From the NCBI GenBank assembly GCA_937915075.1, contig CALDMA010000253.1, positions 1 to 12,386 of the forward strand: a stretch of DNA of 12,386 nucleotides, given 5' to 3'. This document shows, one piece after another, positions 1 through 5,948 of the stretch (positions are counted from its first letter, which is position 1; every line of letters begins with the position of its first letter). Made by a program: the position numbers and the translations under genes. This stretch comes from an uncultured Oscillospiraceae bacterium (GTDB lineage Bacteria; Bacillota; Clostridia; Oscillospirales; Oscillospiraceae). The notes below the pieces were generated by a model. The model worked only from the letters and a program-made list of their open reading frames with translations. It was not told where the DNA came from and did not search any database.

Positions 1-1718
1 CTGAACAGCTTCATCTCGCCCTTCCCCGTCAGCCGGAATTTCAGATGGTCGCACCGCGCGGGCCGGATGGGCAGCAGGAAGGTCCGCAGACCCCGCCCCT
101 CGATATGCCCGCAGTGCCGCCAGACGCCGTCGGAATCGTACTGCACCCAGAAGTCCACAGAGGACCCCTTCGGCAGCTGCATCCGCAGGTTGATCCGGGA
201 CACATACTTCTTCCCGACCAGCCCATACGTCATGATCCCCGTCTCCGCCATCCAGCCGACCGGCCCTTCCAGCGTCCCGACCGAACCGTAGACGGTCCTG
301 AGCGTCCCATCCTCGAGAAAATACAGCTCATCGTCCACCCTTGCAAAAGCTTCCGCGTGCGTCGCGTCCTCCCGGTGCCACAGGCCTTTTCTCGTGTCGT
401 AGACGAACAGCGACCAGTTGTGTCCTTCATCCTCCATGCTGATGAAATACTTCCCTCTGGCCCCACCGGCCACGGCGTTGTAGTAGAGCTTCGTCCCGAA
501 GCAGCTGCCGATGTCCTGCGGCAGACTCCCGTCGTACACGCAAACGCCCATCCGCGATTTGTAATACAGCCGGTCGTCCACCACGACCAGGCTCTTGCTC
601 GACCCATTCTGCACGCCCGCGCATTTCTGCACCACCACCTGATGCGCCCCCGTCGCCGACGGGTACACCCGGTGGAAGCAGTCCTCCTTGAAGAAGATCG
701 GGCTGTCCGCCAGCGTCGCCGCGCCGGTCCACTTCCCGTCCGTGCCGCAGCTCGCGCGCCATGAATCCGTCGCCACGCCCTGGTAGCACTCCCAGTTCTT
801 GAAGTCTCCCAGCTTGCAGCAGTAGATCTCATTCACGGTCTCGCCGTCCGCCACGCCGTACTTGCACCCCCACAGCCGGTTGCCGCACTCGGTGATGAAG
901 TCCATGCCCGGCACCTTCCGCGCCGTCTTCACCGTCCCGCTCGTCACCTTCGTCGTCTCGTCGACAAGCCCCACGATCACGATGTAGCTCTCGCCCACGT
1001 CGTAGAGGATCTGGCTGCCGTTGAGCTTCTCGACCTGCTCGTTCCCCGTCAGTCCCGAAAGCTGGATGCCGTCATATTGCTTGAAGCCCCTTCCGATGCC
1101 GTTGGCGGAAAGCTTCAGATACACCGTCGGCACGGATACCCACTGGCTCGTCGCCTCCGCCCACTGCTTGAGCGTGTGCAGCTTGCCGGACGTGTCCAGC
1201 CAGTACTGCCCGTTCGACGGGCTCTCCGGCTGCGACGCCTGCGTAAAACTCACCGTCAGCGCCGTCCCGTCGACAAGGCAGAGGGAAATTTCAATATTCG
1301 TCGCAGCCGCGTCGACCACATTCTCCTGTCCCATGTACCCGTTGTCCGAGTATTTTTCCGTGTTGAAATAGATCCCGTCCGGGAAAATGCACAGATACGC
1401 GCCCATGGAAATGAGCTGCTTCTCCCCCGCCGAGATGCTGACGGCGGGCATATACGCCTCCATCGAAGCGCCGTTGATGTACAGCGTATTGTTCTGCACC
1501 CAGCACAGCGCATCTTTCGCCAGCATCCCCTGCACGCCCGCGACCGCCTGCGCCGTCCCGCGCCTCGGCCGCGGCGAGAGCAGCGGATACGCATCCGCCG
1601 ACAGATTCTCCATATCATAAAACTCCCCATCCGCCAGCTCGAGGTTGTGGTTGTATCCAAGAAAGACCTCCGTCATCATGGTCTGCTTTTCCGTCTCCGT
1701 CAGTTGTGGTGCCAGCAT
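1..1718 (-). CDS. Probable podovirus tail nozzle / DNA stabilisation-like protein (partial, C-terminus off the window)
   Basis: The frame is open for 572 codons from an ATG at 1718 to the left edge, so the C-terminus is missing. The start lies 5 bases after the terminase stop, behind a GGAGG run inside the end of the terminase gene. The N-terminal part (about 18-60) has the layout GYN-x-N...DMENLSADAYPLLSPRPRRG. This parallels the 'N-x-D ... P..RPG' opening of T7 gp12 and P22 gp10-like tail proteins. Around 275-310 there is 'ECGNRLWGCKYG' followed by 'EIYCCKLGDFKNW', a beta-propeller blade signature typical of those proteins. Further strand-turn repeats (for example 378-400 and 455-480) support a propeller. 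A segment near 170-200 ('QYWLDTSGKLHTLKQW') resembles a short domain found in Clostridia phage virion proteins. By inference it belongs to the short-tail tube/nozzle, which would make this a podovirus-like phage. Alternatives are another propeller-type virion protein or a tail fibre. The family call is from recalled motifs, not a search. Confidence 0.55.
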   Translation of the reverse strand, partial: MLAPQLTETEKQTMMTEVFLGYNHNLELADGEFYDMENLSADAYPLLSPRPRRGTAQAVAGVQGMLAKDALCWVQNNTLYINGASMEAYMPAVSISAGEKQLISMGAYLCIFPDGIYFNTEKYSDNGYMGQENVVDAAATNIEISLCLVDGTALTVSFTQASQPESPSNGQYWLDTSGKLHTLKQWAEATSQWVSVPTVYLKLSANGIGRGFKQYDGIQLSGLTGNEQVEKLNGSQILYDVGESYIVIVGLVDETTKVTSGTVKTARKVPGMDFITECGNRLWGCKYGVADGETVNEIYCCKLGDFKNWECYQGVATDSWRASCGTDGKWTGAATLADSPIFFKEDCFHRVYPSATGAHQVVVQKCAGVQNGSSKSLVVVDDRLYYKSRMGVCVYDGSLPQDIGSCFGTKLYYNAVAGGARGKYFISMEDEGHNWSLFVYDTRKGLWHREDATHAEAFARVDDELYFLEDGTLRTVYGSVGTLEGPVGWMAETGIMTYGLVGKKYVSRINLRMQLPKGSSVDFWVQYDSDGVWRHCGHIEGRGLRTFLLPIRPARCDHLKFRLTGKGEMKLF

Positions 1719-1722
1719 GGCC

Positions 1723-3081
1723 TTACCTCCGTTTCATCATGTCCAGCGGATCAAAGAGGATCCGCTGCTCTTTCACGGCCCGGATCGGCTTGATCGGCCG
1801 CGACATGCAGAAATATCTCCATTCGTCCGCGACGTGGTCTTCCATCGTCGTATCCAGATCCTCTACCTTGTGCTCGTCGTAGATGAGCAGCGGGATCGTC
1901 CGGATGAACGCCCGGCAGGTATTGAAGACATACATCCGCGGATATCCATCCTCGTCAAACTGCAGCCGGTAGTGGCACTGCATCCAACCCGCGATCCGTT
2001 CGTTGTCGCCCTTCGTGAAATACACGCCGTACCGCGCTGCGGTATCTGCAATCGACTCGCCGCGTGACGCGTCCCAGATCGCCGGATCTGCCACGCCGAG
2101 GATGTTCTTCCCCTTCAGCCAGGGGTGCTGCGTCTCTGTTTTGTGGATCTCCGAGAACTGCTGATCCGGCGTCCACTTGAGGCCCTCATTCGGCGTCTGC
2201 GTGCAGCCGTACAGCTCCATGATCCGGTAGATCGTCCCGTCATAGTCGACCGCCCACCATGCGCAGGAGAACGGCTTCCCGTAGCCGAAGTCATAGCTCC
2301 GGCAGATCGTCCACCCGTCCGGGATCTCAAACGGCTCAATGACATGCGTCCAGCGCCGGTCCGTGTAATGCTTTGAATCGTCCACGAACTCTTCGAAAAA
2401 CTGCCCCTCGTATGCGTCCCACCGGCCCTCGAGCCATGCGGCGCGGCGCGCCGGCGGCAGCTTCTCCAGTTCCCGCAGGTACTTCGGCTGCGATTCCATA
2501 AGCGCTTTGTTGTCCTGCAACTTCGCCTGGATGAAGAAGTAATCGTCCGGATCCTCGTCGTCGTTGAAATTCCGGTCCACAAACACGCGCTTGAAATACG
2601 CATGCCCCGGCCCGCCGGGGTTCAGCGTGTAATACGTCCGCTTTGGAAATCCGTTTGTTCCTCGCACGCAGGCATTGATCGCGTCGATCCACGATTTCTG
2701 CATCTGCCCAGCCTCATCCAGAAATACCACGTCGTATTCTGCGCCCTGGTATTGCCCGACGTCGCTTTCCTTCGCGCAGTAGCCGAATGATATCTTCGAG
2801 CCGTTCGGGAATGTGAATTCCTTGTCCGTCTTGTTGTACTTCGCAATTCCATGCAGCATCCCCTGCAGCGGCGCGATATGGTTGTTCTGCAGCTCCTTGT
2901 ACGTCCTTCTGACGATCAGCACCTTGATGCCGGGATACCTGCTTGCAAGCAAGATTGCCTTCACGCGCACGGCCCAGCTCTTCCCGCCGCCGCGGGCGCC
3001 GCCGTAGGCGATATGCCTGTGCTTGTCTTTCAGGAAAAGCACCTGCTTCGGCTGCGCAGTTCCAAGATTCAACGTCTTCAT
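1723..3081 (-). CDS. terL: Phage terminase large subunit (packaging ATPase/nuclease)
   Basis: This 452-aa protein is the motor and nuclease that packages phage DNA into proheads. The N-terminal ATPase shows a Walker A P-loop GGARGGGKS at residues 27-35, a Walker B YDVVFLDEAGQ at 116-126 with catalytic D122-E123, and a coupling motif TLNPGGPGH at 152-160. The C-terminal RNase H-like nuclease shows the acidic residues expected for metal binding: D264 in SYDFGYGKPF, D332 in GVADPAIWD, and the D415/D419 cluster in TTMEDHVADEWRY. Length and motif order fit the Terminase_3/Terminase_6 group. Its ATG overlaps the TGA of the small subunit as ATGA, so the two are translationally coupled. No key residue is missing and the gene looks intact. 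Confidence 0.95.
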   Translation of the reverse strand: MKTLNLGTAQPKQVLFLKDKHRHIAYGGARGGGKSWAVRVKAILLASRYPGIKVLIVRRTYKELQNNHIAPLQGMLHGIAKYNKTDKEFTFPNGSKISFGYCAKESDVGQYQGAEYDVVFLDEAGQMQKSWIDAINACVRGTNGFPKRTYYTLNPGGPGHAYFKRVFVDRNFNDDEDPDDYFFIQAKLQDNKALMESQPKYLRELEKLPPARRAAWLEGRWDAYEGQFFEEFVDDSKHYTDRRWTHVIEPFEIPDGWTICRSYDFGYGKPFSCAWWAVDYDGTIYRIMELYGCTQTPNEGLKWTPDQQFSEIHKTETQHPWLKGKNILGVADPAIWDASRGESIADTAARYGVYFTKGDNERIAGWMQCHYRLQFDEDGYPRMYVFNTCRAFIRTIPLLIYDEHKVEDLDTTMEDHVADEWRYFCMSRPIKPIRAVKEQRILFDPLDMMKRR

Positions 3082-3512
3082 TCGCTGGATTCCTCCGCGT
3101 CATTTTCCAGCAGGATCCGCGTGCCGCCGGTCTCCTGTTTTTCGTCCTCGGTATCTCTTCGATACCGGAACCCATATTCCAGCGCGAACTGCGCCCCCCG
3201 CTGAGAATCCCGGTCGAACAGTCTTTCGGCCGTATATTGTTCCACGCGCGTCTGCGCGCGCGAAATCGTGTCCATAAATTCTTTCCTTGCCTTGTAGTTG
3301 TACAGACTTTGCCTGCTGGAAAAGCCCAGCGCCAGCGCAAGCCCCGGGATCGTCGGCGGCTTCCGCCCCACCCAGATCGGCGTCCCGTCTTTCTGGTTGA
3401 AAACGATATTTCCGTCCTCATCCCGCAGGATCTCACCCTTGCAGCTCTCAAAATACGCCTCGATCAGCCCTTCGATCTGCTCCACGGATTCATACTTCGG
3501 TTTCCTCGCCAT
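3078..3512 (-). CDS. terS: Phage terminase small subunit
   Basis: This 144-aa protein should recognise the packaging start site on phage DNA and load the large subunit. Residues 53-80 (PTIPGLALALGF...SLYNYK) form the helix-turn-helix region typical of gp3/P22-type small terminases. An oligomerisation helix follows (about 80-100, DTISRAQTRVEQYTAERLF), then an acidic tail that probably contacts TerL. The ATG at 3512 has a GGGAGG site 8 bases upstream. The gene directly precedes terL with a 4-base ATGA overlap, which strongly supports the assignment. Its initiation region shares the 10-base AGGCGTGA-type string seen before two small genes near the right end of the window. Confidence 0.85.
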   Translation of the reverse strand: MARKPKYESVEQIEGLIEAYFESCKGEILRDEDGNIVFNQKDGTPIWVGRKPPTIPGLALALGFSSRQSLYNYKARKEFMDTISRAQTRVEQYTAERLFDRDSQRGAQFALEYGFRYRRDTEDEKQETGGTRILLENDAEESSE

Positions 3513-3627
3513 GGCTCACGCCTCCCTTCTGCTTTTCAGCATAGCCTATCCGGTTTCTGATTTCACCCCCCACCGCGTTCAGACGCGGAATGAGCGCATA
3601 CGGAATCCCCGCATGCGCTTTCGGCCA
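3513..3627. other. Gap between the 68-aa gene and terS; open frame continues in phase after the stop
   Basis: The 115 bases between the two genes hold no gene with a good start. The frame of the upstream 68-aa protein stays open for 45 codons past its TAA (to a TGA at 3490-3492), and its codons look unremarkable. A weak sigma-70-like pair (TGAAAT, 16 bases, TATGCT on the minus strand) sits about 30-55 bases before terS, but it is too poor to call a promoter. Confidence 0.3.
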
Positions 3628-3834
3628 TTATTCCGTCCGGTCATAATACCGGAGCTTTGCCGCTGCCAGAGTACATCGCGCGTAGTCAAAGCTGGCGCAG
3701 TACCGGCCGATATAATCAGCCGTTTCTGCGCTCTCCGGGAAGAGCAGCCTGCAGCCGCCCTCGCACCGGATCTTCTTTGACTCCGATCCCTCCCAGAATG
3801 GGCAAATGTAGTTTCTGTGCCAGTAATCCGTCAC
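3628..3834 (-). CDS. Small Cys-rich phage protein, function unknown
   Basis: This is a 68-aa protein beginning MTDYWHRNYICPFWEG. Cysteines at 11, 24, 28, 46 and 54 suggest a small zinc-binding fold. I recognise the type (CPF..., RCEGGCRLLFP, RYC, CTLAAA, RYYDR) as a common small protein next to terminase in Clostridia phages, but know no assigned function. The start is GTG at 3834, since no ATG is available. A GGAGG lies 12 bases upstream, which is rather far. It follows the HUH-type gene after a 41-base gap and precedes terS by 115 bases. A regulatory or DNA-binding role is only a guess from the cysteines. Confidence 0.65.
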   Translation of the reverse strand: MTDYWHRNYICPFWEGSESKKIRCEGGCRLLFPESAETADYIGRYCASFDYARCTLAAAKLRYYDRTE

Positions 3835-3875
3835 CCTTTATCGCTGCCTCCTTTTCGTCGCAAAACTCAACACAT

Positions 3876-4655
3876 TTACAAGGCTGAAAGAAGGCGGCTC
3901 CCGGTCCGCTTTTGTGTTTCGTTCTTGGGGTCCCATACATATTTAAAATACAGGAACCCGTACTGCGTGGCTCTGGACTCGACGAGGATGTAGCCGCGCG
4001 GGGCGATGGGCGGACGCTTTGGGCTGTAGTCCCGGACCGCCTCGGTCGCGGGCTCCGGCTCCGGCCGGACGCAGCTGCGGCTGGCTTTGTACCGGTGCCC
4101 TCCAAATTCCTTGCGCCAGTGTCCGTGCAGATAATTGGCCAGCGCCGTGTAGTCCTGCCCGTAGTCGACCTTGTTTCCGTTCTCATCCAGATAATAGTTG
4201 TGCTTGCGCAGCGGCTTGCAGTCGATGACGCTGCCGAGGCCCCAGAGCTTGCCGAGCTCGTCGGCAGGAATGCCGTCCGTGATCAGGTGCAGGTGGAAGC
4301 GGTTGGTCGACTTTCCCCGGCCGTAGACGATGACGATCCTGGCCTCCGGGTAGCGGTAGACCATGCGGCGATAGAAATTATCCCGGATCCTGCGCATCTC
4401 CTGCGCGGTATGTACCTCGTGCTCCGGGTCGAGCGTGAGCGTGGAGTAGTAGCTGCTCGGCCCGAAGTTGGCGTTGACGAGCGCGGCGAACTTCCCGGCC
4501 GAGAACTTGGTGTTGTGTTCCTCGCGTTCCTCCTGCGTCTCGAACCGCGGCTTCTTCGGCCGGCTGGTCTTCGGATCAGCCCCGTCCGCCACCGTGTAAA
4601 CGATCTGCTCGCAGACCCTCCCGGAAAACTTCCGGCGTTTGTGTCTCTTCACCAT
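3876..4655 (-). CDS. Candidate HUH endonuclease / rolling-circle Rep-type replication protein
   Basis: This 259-aa protein has the three blocks of HUH Rep proteins in order: a hydrophobic strand YYSTLTLDPE (69-78, motif 1); the metal-binding H-x-H in NRFHLHLITDG (H121, H123, motif 2) after strand ARIVIVYGRG; and a Tyr-bearing helix DYTALANYLHGHW (Y169, Y175, motif 3). The pattern matches the REP_ORF2/G2P-like group of rolling-circle replication proteins as I know it. Such enzymes nick one DNA strand and stay bound through the Tyr. The N-terminus is very basic (KRHKRRKF). I chose the ATG at 4655 because AGGAG lies 8 bases upstream. An in-frame ATG 18 bases earlier sits inside that ribosome site. 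A 19-bp palindrome lies 37 bases upstream. Alternatives are a degenerate Rep or a transposase-like HUH enzyme. I am confident that the gene is real and moderately so of the fold. Confidence 0.65.
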   Translation of the reverse strand: MVKRHKRRKFSGRVCEQIVYTVADGADPKTSRPKKPRFETQEEREEHNTKFSAGKFAALVNANFGPSSYYSTLTLDPEHEVHTAQEMRRIRDNFYRRMVYRYPEARIVIVYGRGKSTNRFHLHLITDGIPADELGKLWGLGSVIDCKPLRKHNYYLDENGNKVDYGQDYTALANYLHGHWRKEFGGHRYKASRSCVRPEPEPATEAVRDYSPKRPPIAPRGYILVESRATQYGFLYFKYVWDPKNETQKRTGSRLLSAL

Positions 4656-4771
4656 AGTCTCAGCTCCTCCCATCTCTGCCCGCTCAAAGCGTGGCCGGAA
4701 ATTCCGGCCATGCGTTCAACGTCAGAAGAACCCTGCTCCATTCCGTTTCCGGCTTTCGCCGAAAACTCCAT
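4649..4771 (-). CDS. Possible 40-aa peptide upstream of the HUH gene
   Basis: This short frame starts at ATG 4771 with GGAG 9 bases upstream, and its TGA overlaps the start of the HUH gene (ATGGTGA). That arrangement is typical of coupled small genes in this operon. An in-frame ATG at 4798 would give 49 residues but lacks a ribosome site. The product (MEFSAKAGNG... WEELRLW) has no motif that I know. A competing arginine-rich frame starts by ATGA overlap at the end of the 116-aa gene and looks less protein-like. This could be a chance frame or a leader peptide for translation of the HUH gene. Confidence 0.35.
   Translation of the reverse strand: MEFSAKAGNGMEQGSSDVERMAGISGHALSGQRWEELRLW
4692..4710. 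repeat. 19-bp near-perfect palindrome upstream of the HUH gene
   Basis: Arms TGGCCGGAA (4692-4700) and TTCCGGCCA (4702-4710) flank a single central A, making a perfect 9-bp inverted repeat. It lies 37 bases before the HUH gene start, inside the possible 40-aa frame. It could be a binding site for a dimeric protein, a foldback for a nickase, or an RNA hairpin. Nothing in the sequence decides between these. Confidence 0.5.
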
Positions 4772-4829
4772 ATCCGCAGTCTCCTTCTTCCTTTCCATCC
4801 ACGAACCGCTGCGCTGGGTTCGCGGATGG

Positions 4830-5180
4830 TCATTCCTTTTCCGCCTCCATTTCCTTCCGCTCCTGCATGAAGCCGTGCAGGAACAGCTCCAGCAGAGCGG
4901 CGGCGCGGTTGGTCAGTTTGGTGAAATCCTTTTTGCTGATCTGCAGCTTGCCGGTCGTGACGACCTCGGTCTCCGGTCGACCAATGATCTGAATCGTCGG
5001 ATTAGGCACCAGCGTCTTTGCGCCGTCCGCCCCCACTTCGAAGAGCGGCGGCGTGGACTGCTCCATGACGATCCGCGGCGGGTATTCCTCGCCATGGAAG
5101 CTGACGTCCCAGTGCAGATCGTCATAGTCCTTTACAAACTCATCCAGTTCGACCGAAAACATATCCATGATCCCTGCCAT
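4830..5180 (-). CDS. Conserved-looking phage protein of unknown function, 116 aa
   Basis: This 116-aa acidic protein starts MAGIMDMFSVELDEFVKDYD and ends in a charged helix (QERKEMEAEKE). The ATG at 5180 has a clear AAGGGAG 7 bases upstream. The open frame extends farther upstream, but there it is the shadow of the Zn-cluster gene, so the longer version is rejected. The middle part (about 35-80, PPRIVMEQSTPPLFEVG...NPTIQIIGRPETEV) looks like beta strands, and the C-terminal 35 residues look helical. I do not recognise the family. It sits 13 bases after the Zn-cluster gene and 58 bases before the possible 40-aa peptide, inside the same operon. Confidence 0.75.
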   Translation of the reverse strand: MAGIMDMFSVELDEFVKDYDDLHWDVSFHGEEYPPRIVMEQSTPPLFEVGADGAKTLVPNPTIQIIGRPETEVVTTGKLQISKKDFTKLTNRAAALLELFLHGFMQERKEMEAEKE

Positions 5181-5193
5181 TTTGATACTCCCT

Positions 5194-5607
5194 TCAAATT
5201 GTAATGACCTCCCGCCTGGACTGGCGGGTGAATTTGCGTTCCGGGCAGAAGCGGCACTCGGTGCAGCTCCAGGCGCCGCGGTAGTTGTTGCGTGACGGGC
5301 AGGCGGTGTTGTAGCAGATCCCGGAGCCTGCCCGCTGCGGGCCGCGGCCGAATTTTTTCTTCTTCGGTTCGGCTTTTGGTTTTTTGGCTGGATCCTTCTT
5401 GGCGGCGAGCGTGGCCGCGCGGGCTTTCCGGAAGCAGCCGCAGCTTTTTGCATGCCCGTTCCGGAGGTATCTGCTGTCCTTGCTGCAGATGGCCCCGCAT
5501 TTACACCGGCAGATCCAGTGAGCCGTGTCTCCTTTTTTGCTGGTATCCCGCCCGATGACATGCAAATATCCAAAGTCCATGCCCGTCAGATCGACTACGT
5601 GTGACAT
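5194..5607 (-). CDS. Zinc-cluster phage protein with two Cys-rich modules, function unknown
   Basis: This 137-aa protein has an N-terminal module WICRCKCGAIC...SCGCFRK (Cys 33, 35, 37, 41, 56, 58). It resembles the Cys-rich segment in phage HNH/AP2-type DNA-binding proteins, but no HNH or AP2 core follows. A Lys/Pro-rich linker (about 66-88) leads to a second module, GICYNTACPSR...CTECRFCPERK (Cys 98, 103, 115, 118, 121). By inference it binds zinc and probably nucleic acid. The start ATG at 5607 has AAGGAG 7 bases upstream; an ATG at 5613 is too close to that site. The gene lies directly downstream of the multi-hairpin leader, whose anti-SD-like segment could mask this ribosome site. Confidence 0.75.
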   Translation of the reverse strand: MSHVVDLTGMDFGYLHVIGRDTSKKGDTAHWICRCKCGAICSKDSRYLRNGHAKSCGCFRKARAATLAAKKDPAKKPKAEPKKKKFGRGPQRAGSGICYNTACPSRNNYRGAWSCTECRFCPERKFTRQSRREVITI

Positions 5608-5614
5608 TTCCATT

Positions 5615-5742
5615 CTCCTTTCGTCAGGGGCCGGTCTCCCGGCCCCTATGCAGGGCGGTCTCGCACCGCCTGCGCCTGCGCGTCCCCCTTTCGCCGCAGG
5701 CGAGCTGCCCTTGTCTGCTCAGGCAGCTTTCCATAAGGAGGT
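5615..5742 (-). ncRNA. Candidate structured leader RNA with anti-Shine-Dalgarno segment
   Basis: Read on the minus strand, an ACCTCCTTA segment (5742-5734) is followed by four tandem hairpins and then by the Zn-cluster gene ribosome site AAGGAG (5620-5615). The CTCCTT in the first segment is the exact complement of that AAGGAG. Hairpins: 5722-5728 with 5703-5709 (7 bp); 5695-5701 with 5674-5680 (7 bp); 5665-5673 with 5650-5659 (9 bp, one bulged base); 5639-5646 with 5627-5634 (8 bp, perfect, closed by a GAGA tetraloop of the GNRA class). The second and third hairpins abut directly. This fits a multi-branched RNA that can hide or expose the ribosome site. It matches no riboswitch that I know, and function is inferred from base pairing only. 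Confidence 0.45.
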
Positions 5743-5752
5743 AACACGATGC

Positions 5753-5777
5753 CGCCGGGCGATCCCACCACCCGGCG
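5753..5777. repeat. 7-bp inverted repeat (hairpin)
   Basis: CGCCGGG (5753-5759) pairs with CCCGGCG (5771-5777) around an 11-base loop. It lies just upstream (minus strand) of the structured leader and may belong to the same folded RNA. Confidence 0.4.
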
Positions 5778-5784
5778 TGGGGTA

Positions 5785-5810
5785 ACGTTCCACGAAGCGC
5801 ACGTTCCACG
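5785..5810. repeat. Two 10-bp direct repeats, ACGTTCCACG
   Basis: Exact copies of ACGTTCCACG lie at 5785-5794 and 5801-5810, with a period of 16 bases. The spacer AAGCGC (5795-5800) pairs with GCGCTT (5810-5815), and a T run follows to 5819, so on the plus strand the unit also looks like a weak intrinsic terminator. The two copies might be a small binding site; two are too few to call iterons. Confidence 0.4.
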
Positions 5811-5821
5811 CGCTTTTTTAT

Positions 5822-5857
5822 CCCCGGCCCGCGGGCTTGAGGGTTCGCGGGCCGGGG
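5822..5857. repeat. Perfect 12-bp GC-only inverted repeat
   Basis: CCCCGGCCCGCG (5822-5833) pairs with CGCGGGCCGGGG (5846-5857) around a 12-base loop. This is the most stable hairpin in the intergenic region. No T run follows on either strand, so it is not a standard terminator. Possible roles are an RNA-processing barrier, part of a structured RNA, or an origin-type foldback. Confidence 0.55.
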
Positions 5858-5948
5858 GCAAAGCCGGGGTGATCCTCCCGCAGCCGTCTCATGGCGGAGC
5901 GGCCGCGGCCAAAGTCCGAAAAAAATGGTCCCCGGCTGATTGCTGGTC

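Larger units (their letters stand above)
5608..5948. other. Gene-free, hairpin-rich intergenic region
   Basis: These 341 bases between the DUF1064 gene and the Zn-cluster gene hold no credible protein gene on either strand. On the minus strand they can fold into at least seven hairpins; the main ones are listed separately. Right after the DUF1064 stop there is a T7 run (5919-5925), but the only stem before it is about 4-5 bp, so a minus-strand terminator is doubtful. A plus-strand frame at 5749 has a strong ribosome-site-like TAAGGAGGT, but it runs through the hairpins and into the DUF1064 gene and looks like a by-product. Confidence 0.6.

Noticed and set aside
3912..5204. 430-codon plus-strand open frame
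   Set aside because: It runs antisense to the HUH gene and the 116-aa gene, and no motif or good ribosome site supports it.
4830..5573. 247-aa version of the 116-aa gene
   Set aside because: The upstream half is out of frame over the Zn-cluster gene. An ideal AAGGGAG plus ATG at 5180 defines the shorter protein.
5919..5948. Minus-strand intrinsic terminator after the DUF1064 gene (T7 run)
   Set aside because: Only about 4-5 bp can pair right before the T run, including a wobble. This is too weak to call without expression data.
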